DNA of 64,000 nucleotides, taken from Flavobacteriales bacterium (GTDB lineage Bacteria > Bacteroidota > Bacteroidia > Flavobacteriales_F > PHOS-HE28). Shown one piece after another: positions 34,301-43,400 of this stretch (position 1 is its first letter; every line of letters begins with the position of its first letter). Location of the stretch: positions 186,001 to 250,000 of the forward strand of contig JAHBUK010000003.1 in assembly GCA_019638115.1 (NCBI GenBank), given 5' to 3'. The notes under the pieces were generated by a model. That model did not search any database and had not been told where the DNA came from. It saw only the letters and a list, made by a program, of their open reading frames with translations. A program made the translations under genes and the position numbers.

Positions 34301-36386
34301 CGCCACCCAGGGTGTTCAGGCCCGTGGTCTGTGCCGAACGCTGTCCATTGCCGTTGAAATACAAGGCCGACCCGCTATGGCTGCCGCAGACGGAGCTGAT
34401 CGCACCGCCTTGGAGCGCCATCCATTCGGGCCCTGGGTTGCCGTCAAGCGGGTCATGCATCATCACCCGCAGGGTGCTGCTGCTTAGTTGCGTTGAATCG
34501 CCCAGGCATAGCTGGTCTTTTTCGGTGAAGGCGTTGAAGGCAAAAACGGCACCTGGTTGAACGGTCACCAGAATGCTGTCCAACATATCTCCACACCCAC
34601 TGGGGCTCGTCACTTGCACTTTGTACCAGGTGGAGCTCAGCGGACTGGCCAATGGGTTGGCAATGTTGGCATCGTTCAGTGTGTTGGATGGCCACCACTG
34701 GATGTTGAACCAGTTGGGGTCCGGGGCTGGGTTCAGCGCCAGTTGCACGGGTTCGTATTGGCACACGTTGATGGTGGGACTGCCATTGGCGGTAAGCAGC
34801 GTGGGAATGGTCAAGGGGATGCCAACGTTGTATGAGAAACTGCTGGCACAACCGCTAATGGGTTGCAAGCCGCTCACGATGTAGGACGTGCTGCTCGTAG
34901 GGCTCACCGTGAAGCTCGGGCTGGTGCTCAGAACGGTGTTCGGGTCATCCGAGGTTACCCAGGTGATGTTGTTGAGCGAGCTGGGTGCGTTCAGGGTTAC
35001 GCTGCCCATGCCACACACCACCGAATCCTGCTGAACGGAGATCGCTTTGATGTCGTGTGCGGATGACGCGTAGCTCTCCCCGTAGCCCATGCCGATCACG
35101 TAGGCTTGGAAACCGGCTGCTGCTTGCAAGCGGTGAACCCCTGCCGTGATGGGGATCTTGGCGTGCCTGCGATCACTGCATCCTGCGTAGGTCTGGAACA
35201 GGGATGGGTTCACCACCGTGCCGTTGAGCGTTAGTTGACCAACGGCGGCCGTGGGCACTACCACGCTGATGCTGTGCTGGTTGATCTGGGAGGAGGTGGG
35301 GGTGTGCAGCAACGCCGAAGTGGACCGGCGATCGGCAGGGGAAAGCAGCACGAACGAAGGGTCTCCATTGCCGGCGCAACTGTAGCCCTCCAGCAACTGA
35401 ACCACGCTCACCGGGGCGTTGGCCTGAATGCATACCGGTGTTGAAGTTCCGTTCACCTCATGGCGTTGTCCGGCATTCAAGGTGATGGGTGCGCCATTGC
35501 CGATCGTTACCTGGGTGTTGTCCGTATCCGCCATGATGCGGTAGGTGGAACCGGAAACTCCGTTCACCGGTATGGTGAAGTACTGCGTGCCCCAAGCCGA
35601 ACGAGGCACCATTTGGGTGAAGATGGCATCGCATGCCGAGCAGGATCCGGGAACCGTGGCGCACATGGACCCGCCCAAAACAACGAAAGGGCGGCAGCTG
35701 CCGCTTTGTTCGGTCGCTTCCACCAGCGTGCCGGTAAGGTCCAGGAAATCCTGTGCGGCCTGTAGCTGGTAGGATTGGCCAGCGTCCAGCGTTATCACGA
35801 AAGGCACGTTCGCGGCATTGCCGCTAAGAGTCGGTACCGATGGCGTGATGCGTACTTCAGTGCCGTTCTCGGTGGCCACCACCAAGAGTTCGCTTTTGTG
35901 CAGGTTGTTGAAGTTCGGCAGACCCTGATAGGCATCCACGCGATAGCTGGAGCCAAGGGACCCGACGGGCAGTACCTGGCTCAGGTCGTGCGTAAAATTC
36001 TGGAAGCTGCTGATGAACACGTTCACGCTGTCGGATGCCTGTATCAGAACGCCTTTGTTGGCAATGGTCCCCGAGCCCCAGTTCTCGGCAAGGGTGGGTA
36101 CTTCCACTACGGCAACACCGTTGACCGCTACGCTGAAGTTGGTGCTCCATCCGCTTTGCGGGATACTGACCGTGCCTGTGCTCGCCATGGAACCCATGAT
36201 GTGCACTTTCAGTGTTTGTGCCCCGAAACCGTTCTGCATGAAACCGGTCCAGAAACGCTTGCCGCGTGTGGGCAGCACCGAGCCGCTTTGAGCCTGTGCT
36301 GCCAAGGAAAGTGACATGGCCAGGACCATCATTGGTATGATGGTCCGCAGCGGGGATCGCAGGTGCGGCATTTGGATCGACTTCAT
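31371..36386 (-). CDS. Giant SprB-like adhesin with gliding-motility C-terminal domain
   Basis: This is a 1671-residue cell-surface protein. A signal peptide (LRTIIPMMVLAMSLSLAAQAQ) follows the ATG at 36386. The first 400 residues (GKRFWTGFMQNGFGAQTLKV, VFISSFQNFTHDLSQVLPVGSLG, DNTQVTIGNGAPITLNAGQ) resemble the IgGFc-binding N-terminal domain. PKD/SprB-like repeats follow. A jelly-roll-type segment (DPLDGNPGPEWMALQGG) sits near residue 640. The last 95 residues contain YVPNTFTPNGDGLNDVF and RWGAVLFQS, the CHU_C domain that directs T9SS type B export. Adhesion or gliding is the expected role. The in-frame extension to 36458 is not signal-like. Confidence 0.88.
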   Translation of the reverse strand: MKSIQMPHLRSPLRTIIPMMVLAMSLSLAAQAQSGSVLPTRGKRFWTGFMQNGFGAQTLKVHIMGSMASTGTVSIPQSGWSTNFSVAVNGVAVVEVPTLAENWGSGTIANKGVLIQASDSVNVFISSFQNFTHDLSQVLPVGSLGSSYRVDAYQGLPNFNNLHKSELLVVATENGTEVRITPSVPTLSGNAANVPFVITLDAGQSYQLQAAQDFLDLTGTLVEATEQSGSCRPFVVLGGSMCATVPGSCSACDAIFTQMVPRSAWGTQYFTIPVNGVSGSTYRIMADTDNTQVTIGNGAPITLNAGQRHEVNGTSTPVCIQANAPVSVVQLLEGYSCAGNGDPSFVLLSPADRRSTSALLHTPTSSQINQHSISVVVPTAAVGQLTLNGTVVNPSLFQTYAGCSDRRHAKIPITAGVHRLQAAAGFQAYVIGMGYGESYASSAHDIKAISVQQDSVVCGMGSVTLNAPSSLNNITWVTSDDPNTVLSTSPSFTVSPTSSTSYIVSGLQPISGCASSFSYNVGIPLTIPTLLTANGSPTINVCQYEPVQLALNPAPDPNWFNIQWWPSNTLNDANIANPLASPLSSTWYKVQVTSPSGCGDMLDSILVTVQPGAVFAFNAFTEKDQLCLGDSTQLSSSTLRVMMHDPLDGNPGPEWMALQGGAISSVCGSHSGSALYFNGNGQRSAQTTGLNTLGGGMVRFHLKIANGTAPCDDADPGENVVLEYSTNNGLGWNNMGTYQENAYPDFTLLEVSIPAPAQTNNTMFRFRQVAHSGAGQDNWALDEVMVVRVDNSYLNLQWQPGTVASQTAASTMGYPTSTGWYVLSGTDPIAGCVYQDSVFVQVDPAFTLALTNDTTLCSVAGIPLQAVPSFITPTTWSWSPNNGSLSATNVSQVIATPQVNTTYTVTAETQSGCTASASMTITVGQLLDLNVSAAQTTLCQGQSTQLQAVVAGGSGLTYAWSGGSGLSSTTVANPTATPGQTTTYTCTVTEPVSGCSLSASVTVVVNTGYTANAGPDLTLCSALGHQLSVTHNVPNASFQWSPAANLNAANIQSPTILNDVSATYTVTVTDPNGCSVSDEVSITRAFAGLPAQLTASACEDQPPVLEAPQTGVSYLWSTGQTTSSIIPTASGNYTVTITDAQGCQGITTFAVTLHALPIVELGPNVALCGQSTHVLNAGNAGSTILWNTGQSTPQITVNNTGTYTVTVTNANGCISGDDIQVQFNVMPVNVLQDVTACMDSPPTLNAGNAGSSYLWSTGATGQTIIANTSGTYSVIVTTAQQCSATFSAEVQLAPLVSVDLGNDTTICAGTQLMLTTGEPGLSHVWNTGQTTPTITVDQAGTYSVDVSNGYCTSSASLVVSTLPLPQNSLNNVTTCVDNAVTLNAGNPGCTYLWSTGATTQSIAAPTSGTYSVQVTNALGCSAQFSSTVQLVAPPSVSLGADTVLCEGQSLVLDAGNPGAQYTWSNGATTRTITVTSSAIYMVTVDNGYCMRSAAVDVRFDPSPARMAVRQAFTCLDEDPRHVALNAGNPGSRYVWSTGSNQQVILAGAYGWYFVDITNSFECSVRDSVVVNEYCPSAIYVPNTFTPNGDGLNDVFIPVGKNIASMELLIFDRWGAVLFQSNDPTMGWDGTQQGQPVKNDVYLWKLRYRFAEDEYGRLGMEQEQMGHIQVLR
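31700..33105 (-). repeat. About seven tandem 70-residue repeats in the adhesin
   Basis: Units recur about every 205-217 bases with the pattern C-x-LNAGNxG-x-YLWSTGxTTQxI-x-GTYSVxVTNxxGC. Some copies read WNTG or WSNG in place of WSTG. Each looks like a disulfide-closed SprB-type Ig fold. Confidence 0.75.
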
Positions 36387-36497
36387 ATCGGACAGCCTGC
36401 CAATACTTAGCAGCGGCCTTTCTACGCCGTAGCCGAACGCAAGGTTCTGCAAGGCCAATGCCGTACCGGTGTCGACGAACCGAGGTATGGTAGTACG

Positions 36498-38099
36498 CTA
36501 AGGTTCCAGCTCCCGGTCCACGCCCAGGTCCCAGGCGGCCCGCACATTTATGGGGGCATTGTTCTGCCACACCCGTTCGGGCTGCAGGCCGGAGTTCAGG
36601 GTTCCGGTATCCCAACGGCCGTTCCCATTCATGTCCTGCACGATACGTAGCGTGTAGTTGCCCGGTCTTACACGCTGCCAAATGATCTCTTTGCCAAGCG
36701 CGCTCAAACGTTCCTCACGCGCTACCTGCCCCTGCGTGCTCAGGAGTTGTACGATGAACGGACCGGCCGCACCTGCCTTTGTACTGAGTCGTATCCTCAA
36801 GGTGCCGGTGCTTTGGTCCGCAGATCTGCCGATCCCCACGCGCAAGGTGTCGTTGGTGCCGTTGTATGGATCGCGAACTGCTTTGGGAAGAATGGTGAGT
36901 GATGCCGATCGTCCGGGGCCGAGGTCGCTGTGCATCCACCAGGTGCGCATGTCGACACTGTCCGCTTGCAGGGTGAATGGCACTTCCACACTATCCGCCA
37001 CCAAACGGAACAGGGCGGGATCCACCGTTCGCAGAGGGCGGTTGGCACGGATCCGTACGATGTCCTGCTGGCTGCTGTCCACGGAACTTGCTTGTAGCCC
37101 GACAAAAAAGGGCATGGGCGTAAGTGGTCGGTAGCGCAGGGTGTCCAGCGCTTCGTCATCAACGGTGAGCGCGTACCTGCCTGGTGCAAGGGCAACCGTG
37201 TCCGATGGCCAGAGCAGTACCGTATCCCGCTTGCTGCTCCATTCCTGATACCACTCCAACCGGCCGCCGGTGCGCGTAATGTCCTTTACGGAAAGCACCG
37301 CTGCCGGGCGTGCGAACACGATCTGGAACGCACCATCGGCGATCACCTTTGTCTCGCGCACTTGTTGCACCGGGCTGTTCTCCGCAAAGAGCCGCAGCAG
37401 ATGGAGCGGCATGGTACTATCCGCTGCGGTGGGTTGCACTTCCTCATCCAGAAAGGCGATCTCTTCATTGGGCAGGTCGAAGCGGTAGTTGGCGTTCTTG
37501 TCACGCAGGGCATGCAGCCGATAGCTCCCCGCCCGAAGGTGCAGCATCGCGAATCGGCCATTGGCATCGCTGCGTGTGGCATATGCGGGCCGTGTTGTGC
37601 GCACACTGCCGGTATCCAAGGTGTTGTACAGCAGCACAAGCACCTCTTTTTCGGGAACACCGGTAAAGGCGTTCTCCACACGTCCTGCAATGGCCAGGCT
37701 ATCCAGCACATCGCCGGTTGAAAATACGTGCACCACGCCCGTGGCAATATTGCCTTCGCTGAGGTCCTTCACCGCTTCACCGATCCCGAAGGTGTAGGTC
37801 GTGTTGGCCTTCAGGGGGGCTTTCAACTCTATGGTCACCGTGCGTGGGCCGGAAAGCCGAACGACCGGTGGCACATCCAGCGGAGGTGATACGAGCATGC
37901 GATCCTTGGGGCGGTCCAACTGGATGCGTTCGTTGAACTGGAGCACGATGCGGTCGCCACGGAATCCGGTGGACATGTGCGGTGGGTAGGCCTCCACCAA
38001 CTGCGGAGCTTCCTGGTCTTTCGGGCCACCGGTCACTTCGCCCACTTTGGCACAGGCCGAAAGCAGGATCACCGATGCAAGCAGGAGCAGGCCTTTCAT
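36498..38099 (-). CDS. Ig-like (Big_5) lipoprotein
   Basis: This is a 533-residue lipoprotein. The signal KGLLLLASVILLSAC lipidates Cys16. Then come AKVGEVTGGPKDQEAP and the Big_5 Ig-like domain (about residues 30-130: GFRGDRIVLQFNERIQLDR through NTTYTFGIGEAVKDLSEGN). A carboxypeptidase-regulatory-like strand set follows (about 130-220), with NGRFAMLHLRAGSYRLHALRDKNANYRFD. A DMNGNGRWDTG segment near the C-terminus matches the usual end of this Bacteroidota family. Its start overlaps the msrC stop by ATGA. Function is unknown; surface exposure is likely. Confidence 0.82.
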   Translation of the reverse strand: MKGLLLLASVILLSACAKVGEVTGGPKDQEAPQLVEAYPPHMSTGFRGDRIVLQFNERIQLDRPKDRMLVSPPLDVPPVVRLSGPRTVTIELKAPLKANTTYTFGIGEAVKDLSEGNIATGVVHVFSTGDVLDSLAIAGRVENAFTGVPEKEVLVLLYNTLDTGSVRTTRPAYATRSDANGRFAMLHLRAGSYRLHALRDKNANYRFDLPNEEIAFLDEEVQPTAADSTMPLHLLRLFAENSPVQQVRETKVIADGAFQIVFARPAAVLSVKDITRTGGRLEWYQEWSSKRDTVLLWPSDTVALAPGRYALTVDDEALDTLRYRPLTPMPFFVGLQASSVDSSQQDIVRIRANRPLRTVDPALFRLVADSVEVPFTLQADSVDMRTWWMHSDLGPGRSASLTILPKAVRDPYNGTNDTLRVGIGRSADQSTGTLRIRLSTKAGAAGPFIVQLLSTQGQVAREERLSALGKEIIWQRVRPGNYTLRIVQDMNGNGRWDTGTLNSGLQPERVWQNNAPINVRAAWDLGVDRELEP

Positions 38100-38584
38100 C
38101 CCAGAAGTGCTTCCACGGGTGCGCAAAGCATGGCCAATTGCTCTGCATCAAGGGTGTCGAAGTCGGCCACTTCGGTGCTGTCCACGTCCAACACGGCCAC
38201 CACCTTGCCAGCGCCATTGCGCAACGGCACCACGATCTCCGATCGGCTCAAAGAACTACAGGCAATATGACCGGGGAAGAGTTCCACATCGGGCACCACC
38301 ATAGTGCGCTCCTGTTGCCAGGCGCTGCCGCAAACACCTTTGCCGAAACCGATGCGGGTGCATGCCACGGGGCCTTGAAAGGGCCCCAGCACCAACTCGT
38401 TGCCCACCACGCGGTAGAAACCCACCCAATGCCAGCCGAAGGCCGCGTGCAACGCGGCGCTCAGGTTCGCCATGGCGGAAATGGCATCCGGTGAAGTGGC
38501 AAGCAGCGCCTCCACTTGTGGGTGCAAGGCCGCATAGATGGATGCCCGGTCCGTGGTGGTGGGTAAGGTGATCGGGGCTTCCAT
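38096..38584 (-). CDS. msrC: Free methionine-(R)-sulfoxide reductase (GAF domain)
   Basis: This 162-residue GAF-fold enzyme reduces free methionine-R-sulfoxide. The three family cysteines are present: Cys75 in GPVACTRIGFG, Cys85 in GKGVCGSAW and Cys109 in FPGHIACSS. The GPFQGPVAC, SEIVVPL and VLDVDSTEVADFD segments closely follow E. coli YebR/MsrC. The ATG at 38584 gives the normal size. It lies 23 bases after comF and overlaps the Ig-like lipoprotein by ATGA. Confidence 0.93.
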   Translation of the reverse strand: MEAPITLPTTTDRASIYAALHPQVEALLATSPDAISAMANLSAALHAAFGWHWVGFYRVVGNELVLGPFQGPVACTRIGFGKGVCGSAWQQERTMVVPDVELFPGHIACSSLSRSEIVVPLRNGAGKVVAVLDVDSTEVADFDTLDAEQLAMLCAPVEALLG

Positions 38585-38607
38585 GGATGGGGCGCCAAAG
38601 GTACCCG

Positions 38608-39306
38608 CTACGCGCAAGCTGCCGTGAAGATGCTGATGCGGATGCCAGGTATCCGGGCGAGCGCATGCACGCAACCTTCCAGCGTGGCGCCGGTGGTGAC
38701 CACATCATCGATCAGCAGAACATGCTTGTTGCGCAAGGCTTCCGGGTCGGTTATGGTAAAGGCCTCCTTCACATTGGTCCAACGCTCCCAGCGGCCTTTG
38801 CGGGTTTGGCTGTTGGTGGCCTTGGCCCGCACCAACAGGCCGATCGGTGACTCTATTGCCCATTCGCGTTGCATGCCTTCAATGAGCACGCGGCTTTGGT
38901 TGAATCCGCGTTGGCGCTCTTTGCCCTTGTGCAAGGGTACGGGCAATGCGACCTCCACGGTATTGAAACGGTCCGAGGCCATCAGTTCCAAGGCCATCAG
39001 GCGCCCCAGCTCCAAGCCAACAGCCCGGTCGTTCTTGTACTTGAGCCGATGCAGGATCTGTTGCACCATGCCTTTCCTGCGGAAGAAGAGGAAAGCGCTG
39101 GCCGAGGTGAGCTGTAGTTTGCCCCAGAACAAGCGCTCCACCGGGTTGGCCGGGTCGTGGTGAAAACGGGTAAGGGGCAGATCTTCCAAGCACGCCAGGC
39201 ATAAACTTTCCTCGAACGGCATCAGGCCCATATCGCAGGCGGAACAGCGTCGGGGAAGGAACAGTCCCATGAAATCCTTCAACCACGGTGATAGGGTCTT
39301 CCACAT
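38608..39306 (-). CDS. comF: ComF-family phosphoribosyltransferase-like protein
   Basis: This 232-residue protein is required for DNA uptake in competent bacteria and found widely outside them. An N-terminal zinc site has the CSAC and CLAC pairs (residues about 21-45). The phosphoribosyltransferase-type fold ends with HVLLIDDVVTTGATLEGC, the PRPP-binding motif. The internal PVPLHKGKERQRGFNQS is characteristic. ATG 39306 is used; an in-frame TTG lies 3 codons upstream. It heads the comF-msrC-lipoprotein unit. Confidence 0.92.
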   Translation of the reverse strand: MWKTLSPWLKDFMGLFLPRRCSACDMGLMPFEESLCLACLEDLPLTRFHHDPANPVERLFWGKLQLTSASAFLFFRRKGMVQQILHRLKYKNDRAVGLELGRLMALELMASDRFNTVEVALPVPLHKGKERQRGFNQSRVLIEGMQREWAIESPIGLLVRAKATNSQTRKGRWERWTNVKEAFTITDPEALRNKHVLLIDDVVTTGATLEGCVHALARIPGIRISIFTAACA

Positions 39307-39399
39307 AGGGTTCAATACTTTGTTGATAAGCGTTCCGTTGGATCGATAGGCCCCTTTTGGGCGCCTGTAATTTAGCCCTCAATTTCCGGCTTTACGCCC

Positions 39400-40320
39400 A
39401 TGGAACAAGCAAACCACCAAGCCCCCGAGAACACTGGCAAGAACCGTTCTAATACGGCCCTCCTGCTCCTTGTCGTCATTCTGTTGATCAGCAATGTGGC
39501 ATTGCTCTACCTCTACATGCAGAGTCGCAATGAGGGCGAGTCCAAGGACACCAAGCTGGAGTACGTTTCCAGCGAGAAGGACAACGTGACCCGCATGTTG
39601 GAGGAAGTGCTGGAGAGCTATGATACCCTGAAGACCAGCCACGACCAGACCACCGCGGAGATCGCAGCCCAGCGGGCACAGATCGAAGAGCTGATGGACA
39701 AAGTGAAGCGCGGCGATTACGACCTGGCCAAAGCCAAGAAGGAAGCTTCGACGTTGCGCAAGATCATGCAGGGCTACGTGGCCACCATCGATTCCTTGAA
39801 CCAACTGAACCAGCAGCTCACTGCGGATAACGTGATCATCCGCCAGGAGCTTGGTGAGGTGAAGGGCCAGCGTGAAGCGCTTCAGTCCAAGGCAGGCGAT
39901 CTGGAGGCCAAGCTCGCCCAAGGCAGCGTGCTCCATACCACGTCCATCTCCTCGCAAGCGCTCTTTGTGCGAAGCAATGGAAAGCAGGTGGAGACCGATC
40001 GTGCCAAGAAGGCCGAGATGGTGAAGTGCTGCTTCACCTTGGGAGAGAACAAAGTGACGAGCCCCGGCGACAAGGTCATCTACATGCGCGTGATCAGCCC
40101 GGATGGCAAGGTGTTGCGTGCCACCGACAGCAACAACCGCTTCCGCTACGAAGGGGTGGAAGGGGAGTATAGCGCACGCCGCGAGATCAACTACCAGAAC
40201 AAGCCGGTGGACGTCTGCATCTTCTGGACCGGCACCGGTGAACTGGCCACGGGTCAGTACATCGTGGAGATCTACGAAGCGGGCGCCTTGGTGGAGAAGT
40301 CGGGCTTCGTGCTGAAATAG
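39400..40320 (+). CDS. Membrane-anchored coiled-coil protein
   Basis: This is a 306-residue protein with one N-terminal membrane anchor (ALLLLVVILLISNVALLYLYM). A long charged coiled coil covers about residues 45-175. The C-terminal beta domain contains MRVISPDGKVLRAT, YQNKPVDVCIFWTGTGELATGQYIVEIYEAG, with a strand order seen in Bacteroidota proteins annotated only as hypothetical. The topology suggests a periplasmic scaffold tethered to the inner membrane. It is divergent from comF with a 93-base gap. Confidence 0.75.
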   Translation: MEQANHQAPENTGKNRSNTALLLLVVILLISNVALLYLYMQSRNEGESKDTKLEYVSSEKDNVTRMLEEVLESYDTLKTSHDQTTAEIAAQRAQIEELMDKVKRGDYDLAKAKKEASTLRKIMQGYVATIDSLNQLNQQLTADNVIIRQELGEVKGQREALQSKAGDLEAKLAQGSVLHTTSISSQALFVRSNGKQVETDRAKKAEMVKCCFTLGENKVTSPGDKVIYMRVISPDGKVLRATDSNNRFRYEGVEGEYSARREINYQNKPVDVCIFWTGTGELATGQYIVEIYEAGALVEKSGFVLK

Positions 40321-40345
40321 GCCGGTAGCGCTGCATGCCGATGGG

Positions 40346-40380
40346 GCCTCCTCAAGGAAAGGTTCCGAGGCTGTTTTTTG
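40346..40380 (+). terminator. Intrinsic terminator after the coiled-coil gene
   Basis: GCCTC pairs with GAGGC around an inner GGAA/TTCC stem and is followed by TGTTTTTT. It lies 26 bases after the stop at 40320. Confidence 0.65.
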
Positions 40381-40493
40381 GTCCGGGCGATGTTGTAGGT
40401 GCTTCGTGGAACGGTGCCCATGGGTACCATGCCCGGTGGTACAGCGGTGCAGAGGTTCCGTGAGGAGCGCTTGAAGAGATCCTAAACGGGCTC

Positions 40494-43400
40494 TTAGAAG
40501 AAGGCGCGCACTTGTGCCCCGCCCACGTGCACCACGGGCACCCCTTCGGACCGCCGGCCATTGTAGGTCAGGTCCACCTGCATGTTGCCGCTCAGGTTGC
40601 GTTGCAGGCTCACGCTCCAAGTGGCGTTGGTGCCGGGTTTCAACCCGCCCAGCAGTTCGTTGCCGAGCGAGGAGTTCACCTCCCCGTCATGATCGATGCC
40701 TACCAGGTTGAAATTGGCCAGCAGACTTCCTTTGCCTGCCGTGTTGTAGCGCAACTCCATCCCCAAATCCCGTAGCGTGGTTGTTTCGCCACCGAACTCG
40801 GCTTGGTTGCGTTTCTCGGTGACCTTCATGAACAGGATGGCCCTGAAGGAAGTGTTCGGTTGCCAGGTAACACGTGGACGGAGCGACTCTTGATCGATGG
40901 CGTATGTGCGGCCCACCAACAGGTCTGATGCGTTGCTTATGCGCCCCTGCTCGGATTCGATATCGAGGGTCCAATGCCGAGTGGTGTTCCAGCGAACGCG
41001 CACGGTGTTGAAGGAACGTGAGCGCGACTCGAACCCGTTCAGCAGCAAGGTGCGACTTTGATCGTTCTGCCAGGTGTGGTCCACGCTCCAGGTCCTGCTC
41101 GTGCGGTCATAGTACAAGGTGTTGCGCGCAGAGAGGATCTGCGAGGTAAGACTGGTGTCGTTCACCACCGGTAGAAAGGGGTTCAGAGCTGCTGCCACAT
41201 CCTGCCCACCGGTCTTCCGGTCCGAGCGCAGGGATGCCGCATCGGAGAATTTGCCAATGACGCCTTTCATGCCCTTCGCTTCCGCCCAGCGCACGCCCGG
41301 CCGCACGTCCAACGAGCTGCTGAACTGGTTGCTGAAGACCCGCACGTAGCTGTTGCTGGGTACGAACACCCGCAGGAAATTGGCCTCGTAACCGAAGTTG
41401 GCCAGCTCGAACTCGTTGAGCTCGCGGATGCCGTTCCCATTGTAGTCGATCCATACGTAAAGACCCTGTCCGGCGGGCACCTCTATGTAGATGTACTCGC
41501 GCTGCTGTTCCAGTCCGGAGCCGAACTCGTAGAAGGAAGAGAGCACCGCAACGCCTTTCCACAAAGTGAGGTTGTAGTCCACCCGGGCCAGGTAGGTGTC
41601 TTCCGGGCGTTGAGCGCTAAGGGTGCTGTCCACAATGGCAAGGCTGCGGTAGGTGAAGGATGTGGCGAGCCGGTTGCGGGGGTTGCGGTTCAGCGCGAAA
41701 AGGGCGCTGTACGATGTGGCCATGGTGCTCCGCACCAAGCTCGAGTCTCGCCAGGCCTGCTCCATGCGCTGACCGCCGGCCAGGCGCCATTTGGTAACGC
41801 TCGTATCGGGGCTTTGGATGAACACCTCCCAATCGTGGAACTGGTAGCTGCCGGGTCGTAGCGCATCGCTTTCCACGGATCTGAACAGGTTCCTTTCGTG
41901 TTCATCCGCATAGCCCAAGGAAAAGCGCTTGAACCGATGTTTCAATTGGCCTTTGTGCCGCAGGAAATCGCTGCGGTCGGGAAGTTCGGTGGTAAGCCAG
42001 CTACCCGTGCCGATCAGCTCGCTGCGTCCCAACCGCACGTTGCTTACCACCTGTTGTTTGTAGCCCCGGTACAAATCGCCCACCATGAACGTGCCGCTGC
42101 CCAAACCGAACTGACCGAAGGAGCGACCCGCAATGCCCACCCGCGCTTCCGCCAACAGTTGTTCACCGGCCAAGGCAAGTCCTTGTACGTTCCAGTTGCG
42201 CTCAAACTCCACGGCCCGATAGCGCTCAAGGGGTTTGAAGTCGATGGAGGTCGATTCAATGTCACCGCCGATCACCAAACGCATGGTGGTGTCGCGTGCA
42301 CTGATGGGGATGGCGTGGCTCAATCGGGTCATGATGGCCAAGCCCCCGTTGTCCTTGTCGTCCGCACTGCTGAAGGTGTTCAGGTCGTTGTTGCTGAAGG
42401 CGAGTTCCACCGTGCCTTCGGTACGCTGGGAGAACTTGTGGTCCAGGGCCAGGGTGAGGAGTTGCTGACTGCGGGGCGGTATCAGAACACGTACAGGGGC
42501 ATGATCGCCTCGGCGCACAATGCCTCCGTTCACCGTGTCCGGCGCCACCCAGCGGAAGACCCTGCCGTTGGGCGTGAATTCCTGCTGTACGTAGTCGCCG
42601 TTGCCCGCGCTCACTTGCGAGAAGATGAGCCGGTACACGGCCTGCTCGGGGTCCGTGCTGAACACATAGACCGGCCCATAACCCAGGGAGTCGGTCCTGC
42701 GGTACAGCACCTGGTCGCTCGCGAAGCCCGTACTGTCCACGCCGGGCACAGCGGCGGCCAAGGGGTCGTCGCCCGCCAGTGCCAGCACTTCACGCTCCGT
42801 GTCACTAAGCTGTTGCTGCAAGGATTGGTTGCGGTGGTCCTGCTCGCTGTACACGTTCAAGCGCAGTTGTGTGGCGCCCATGTCCGTGGTGTTCTCCACG
42901 CGAACCAAGGATCGCGCGTAGTTCTTGTCCGAGTATTGGAACTCCACCACGATCCGCCGGTCTTTCGTGATCATTCGCCGGGCCGTGAAGGTCACTTCAG
43001 CCGTGTTGTAGTCGATCACATAATCGTTCTCCTGCCCCCGCAGCATGGGTTGGCCATCAATGAAAACGCGTTCGGTACCGCTCAACACCACAATGAACTG
43101 CTCGCCAATGCTCCCCCGCAAACGATAAGGCCCCTGCACGCCTTCAACACCCTGTATCACGTTGCGTGCGAACTGGCCTTTGCTGATGGCTATGCTACCG
43201 CCGGAGGTGCTGCTGCCGCCACCAGGTGCACCGTGGCGTGCGGTGAAGCCCAGGCCTTTGGTCTTCTTCAAGTAGGTGAGGAAATGGCTGTTGGGCCGTT
43301 GCAGCACGAAATCGCCGGCGATCAGCTCCCATTTGTTGCCCGTGGCGCGATCGTCCTCTTCGTACAGCTTGATGAAGACCTGGTCGAAATCCTGGAGTTC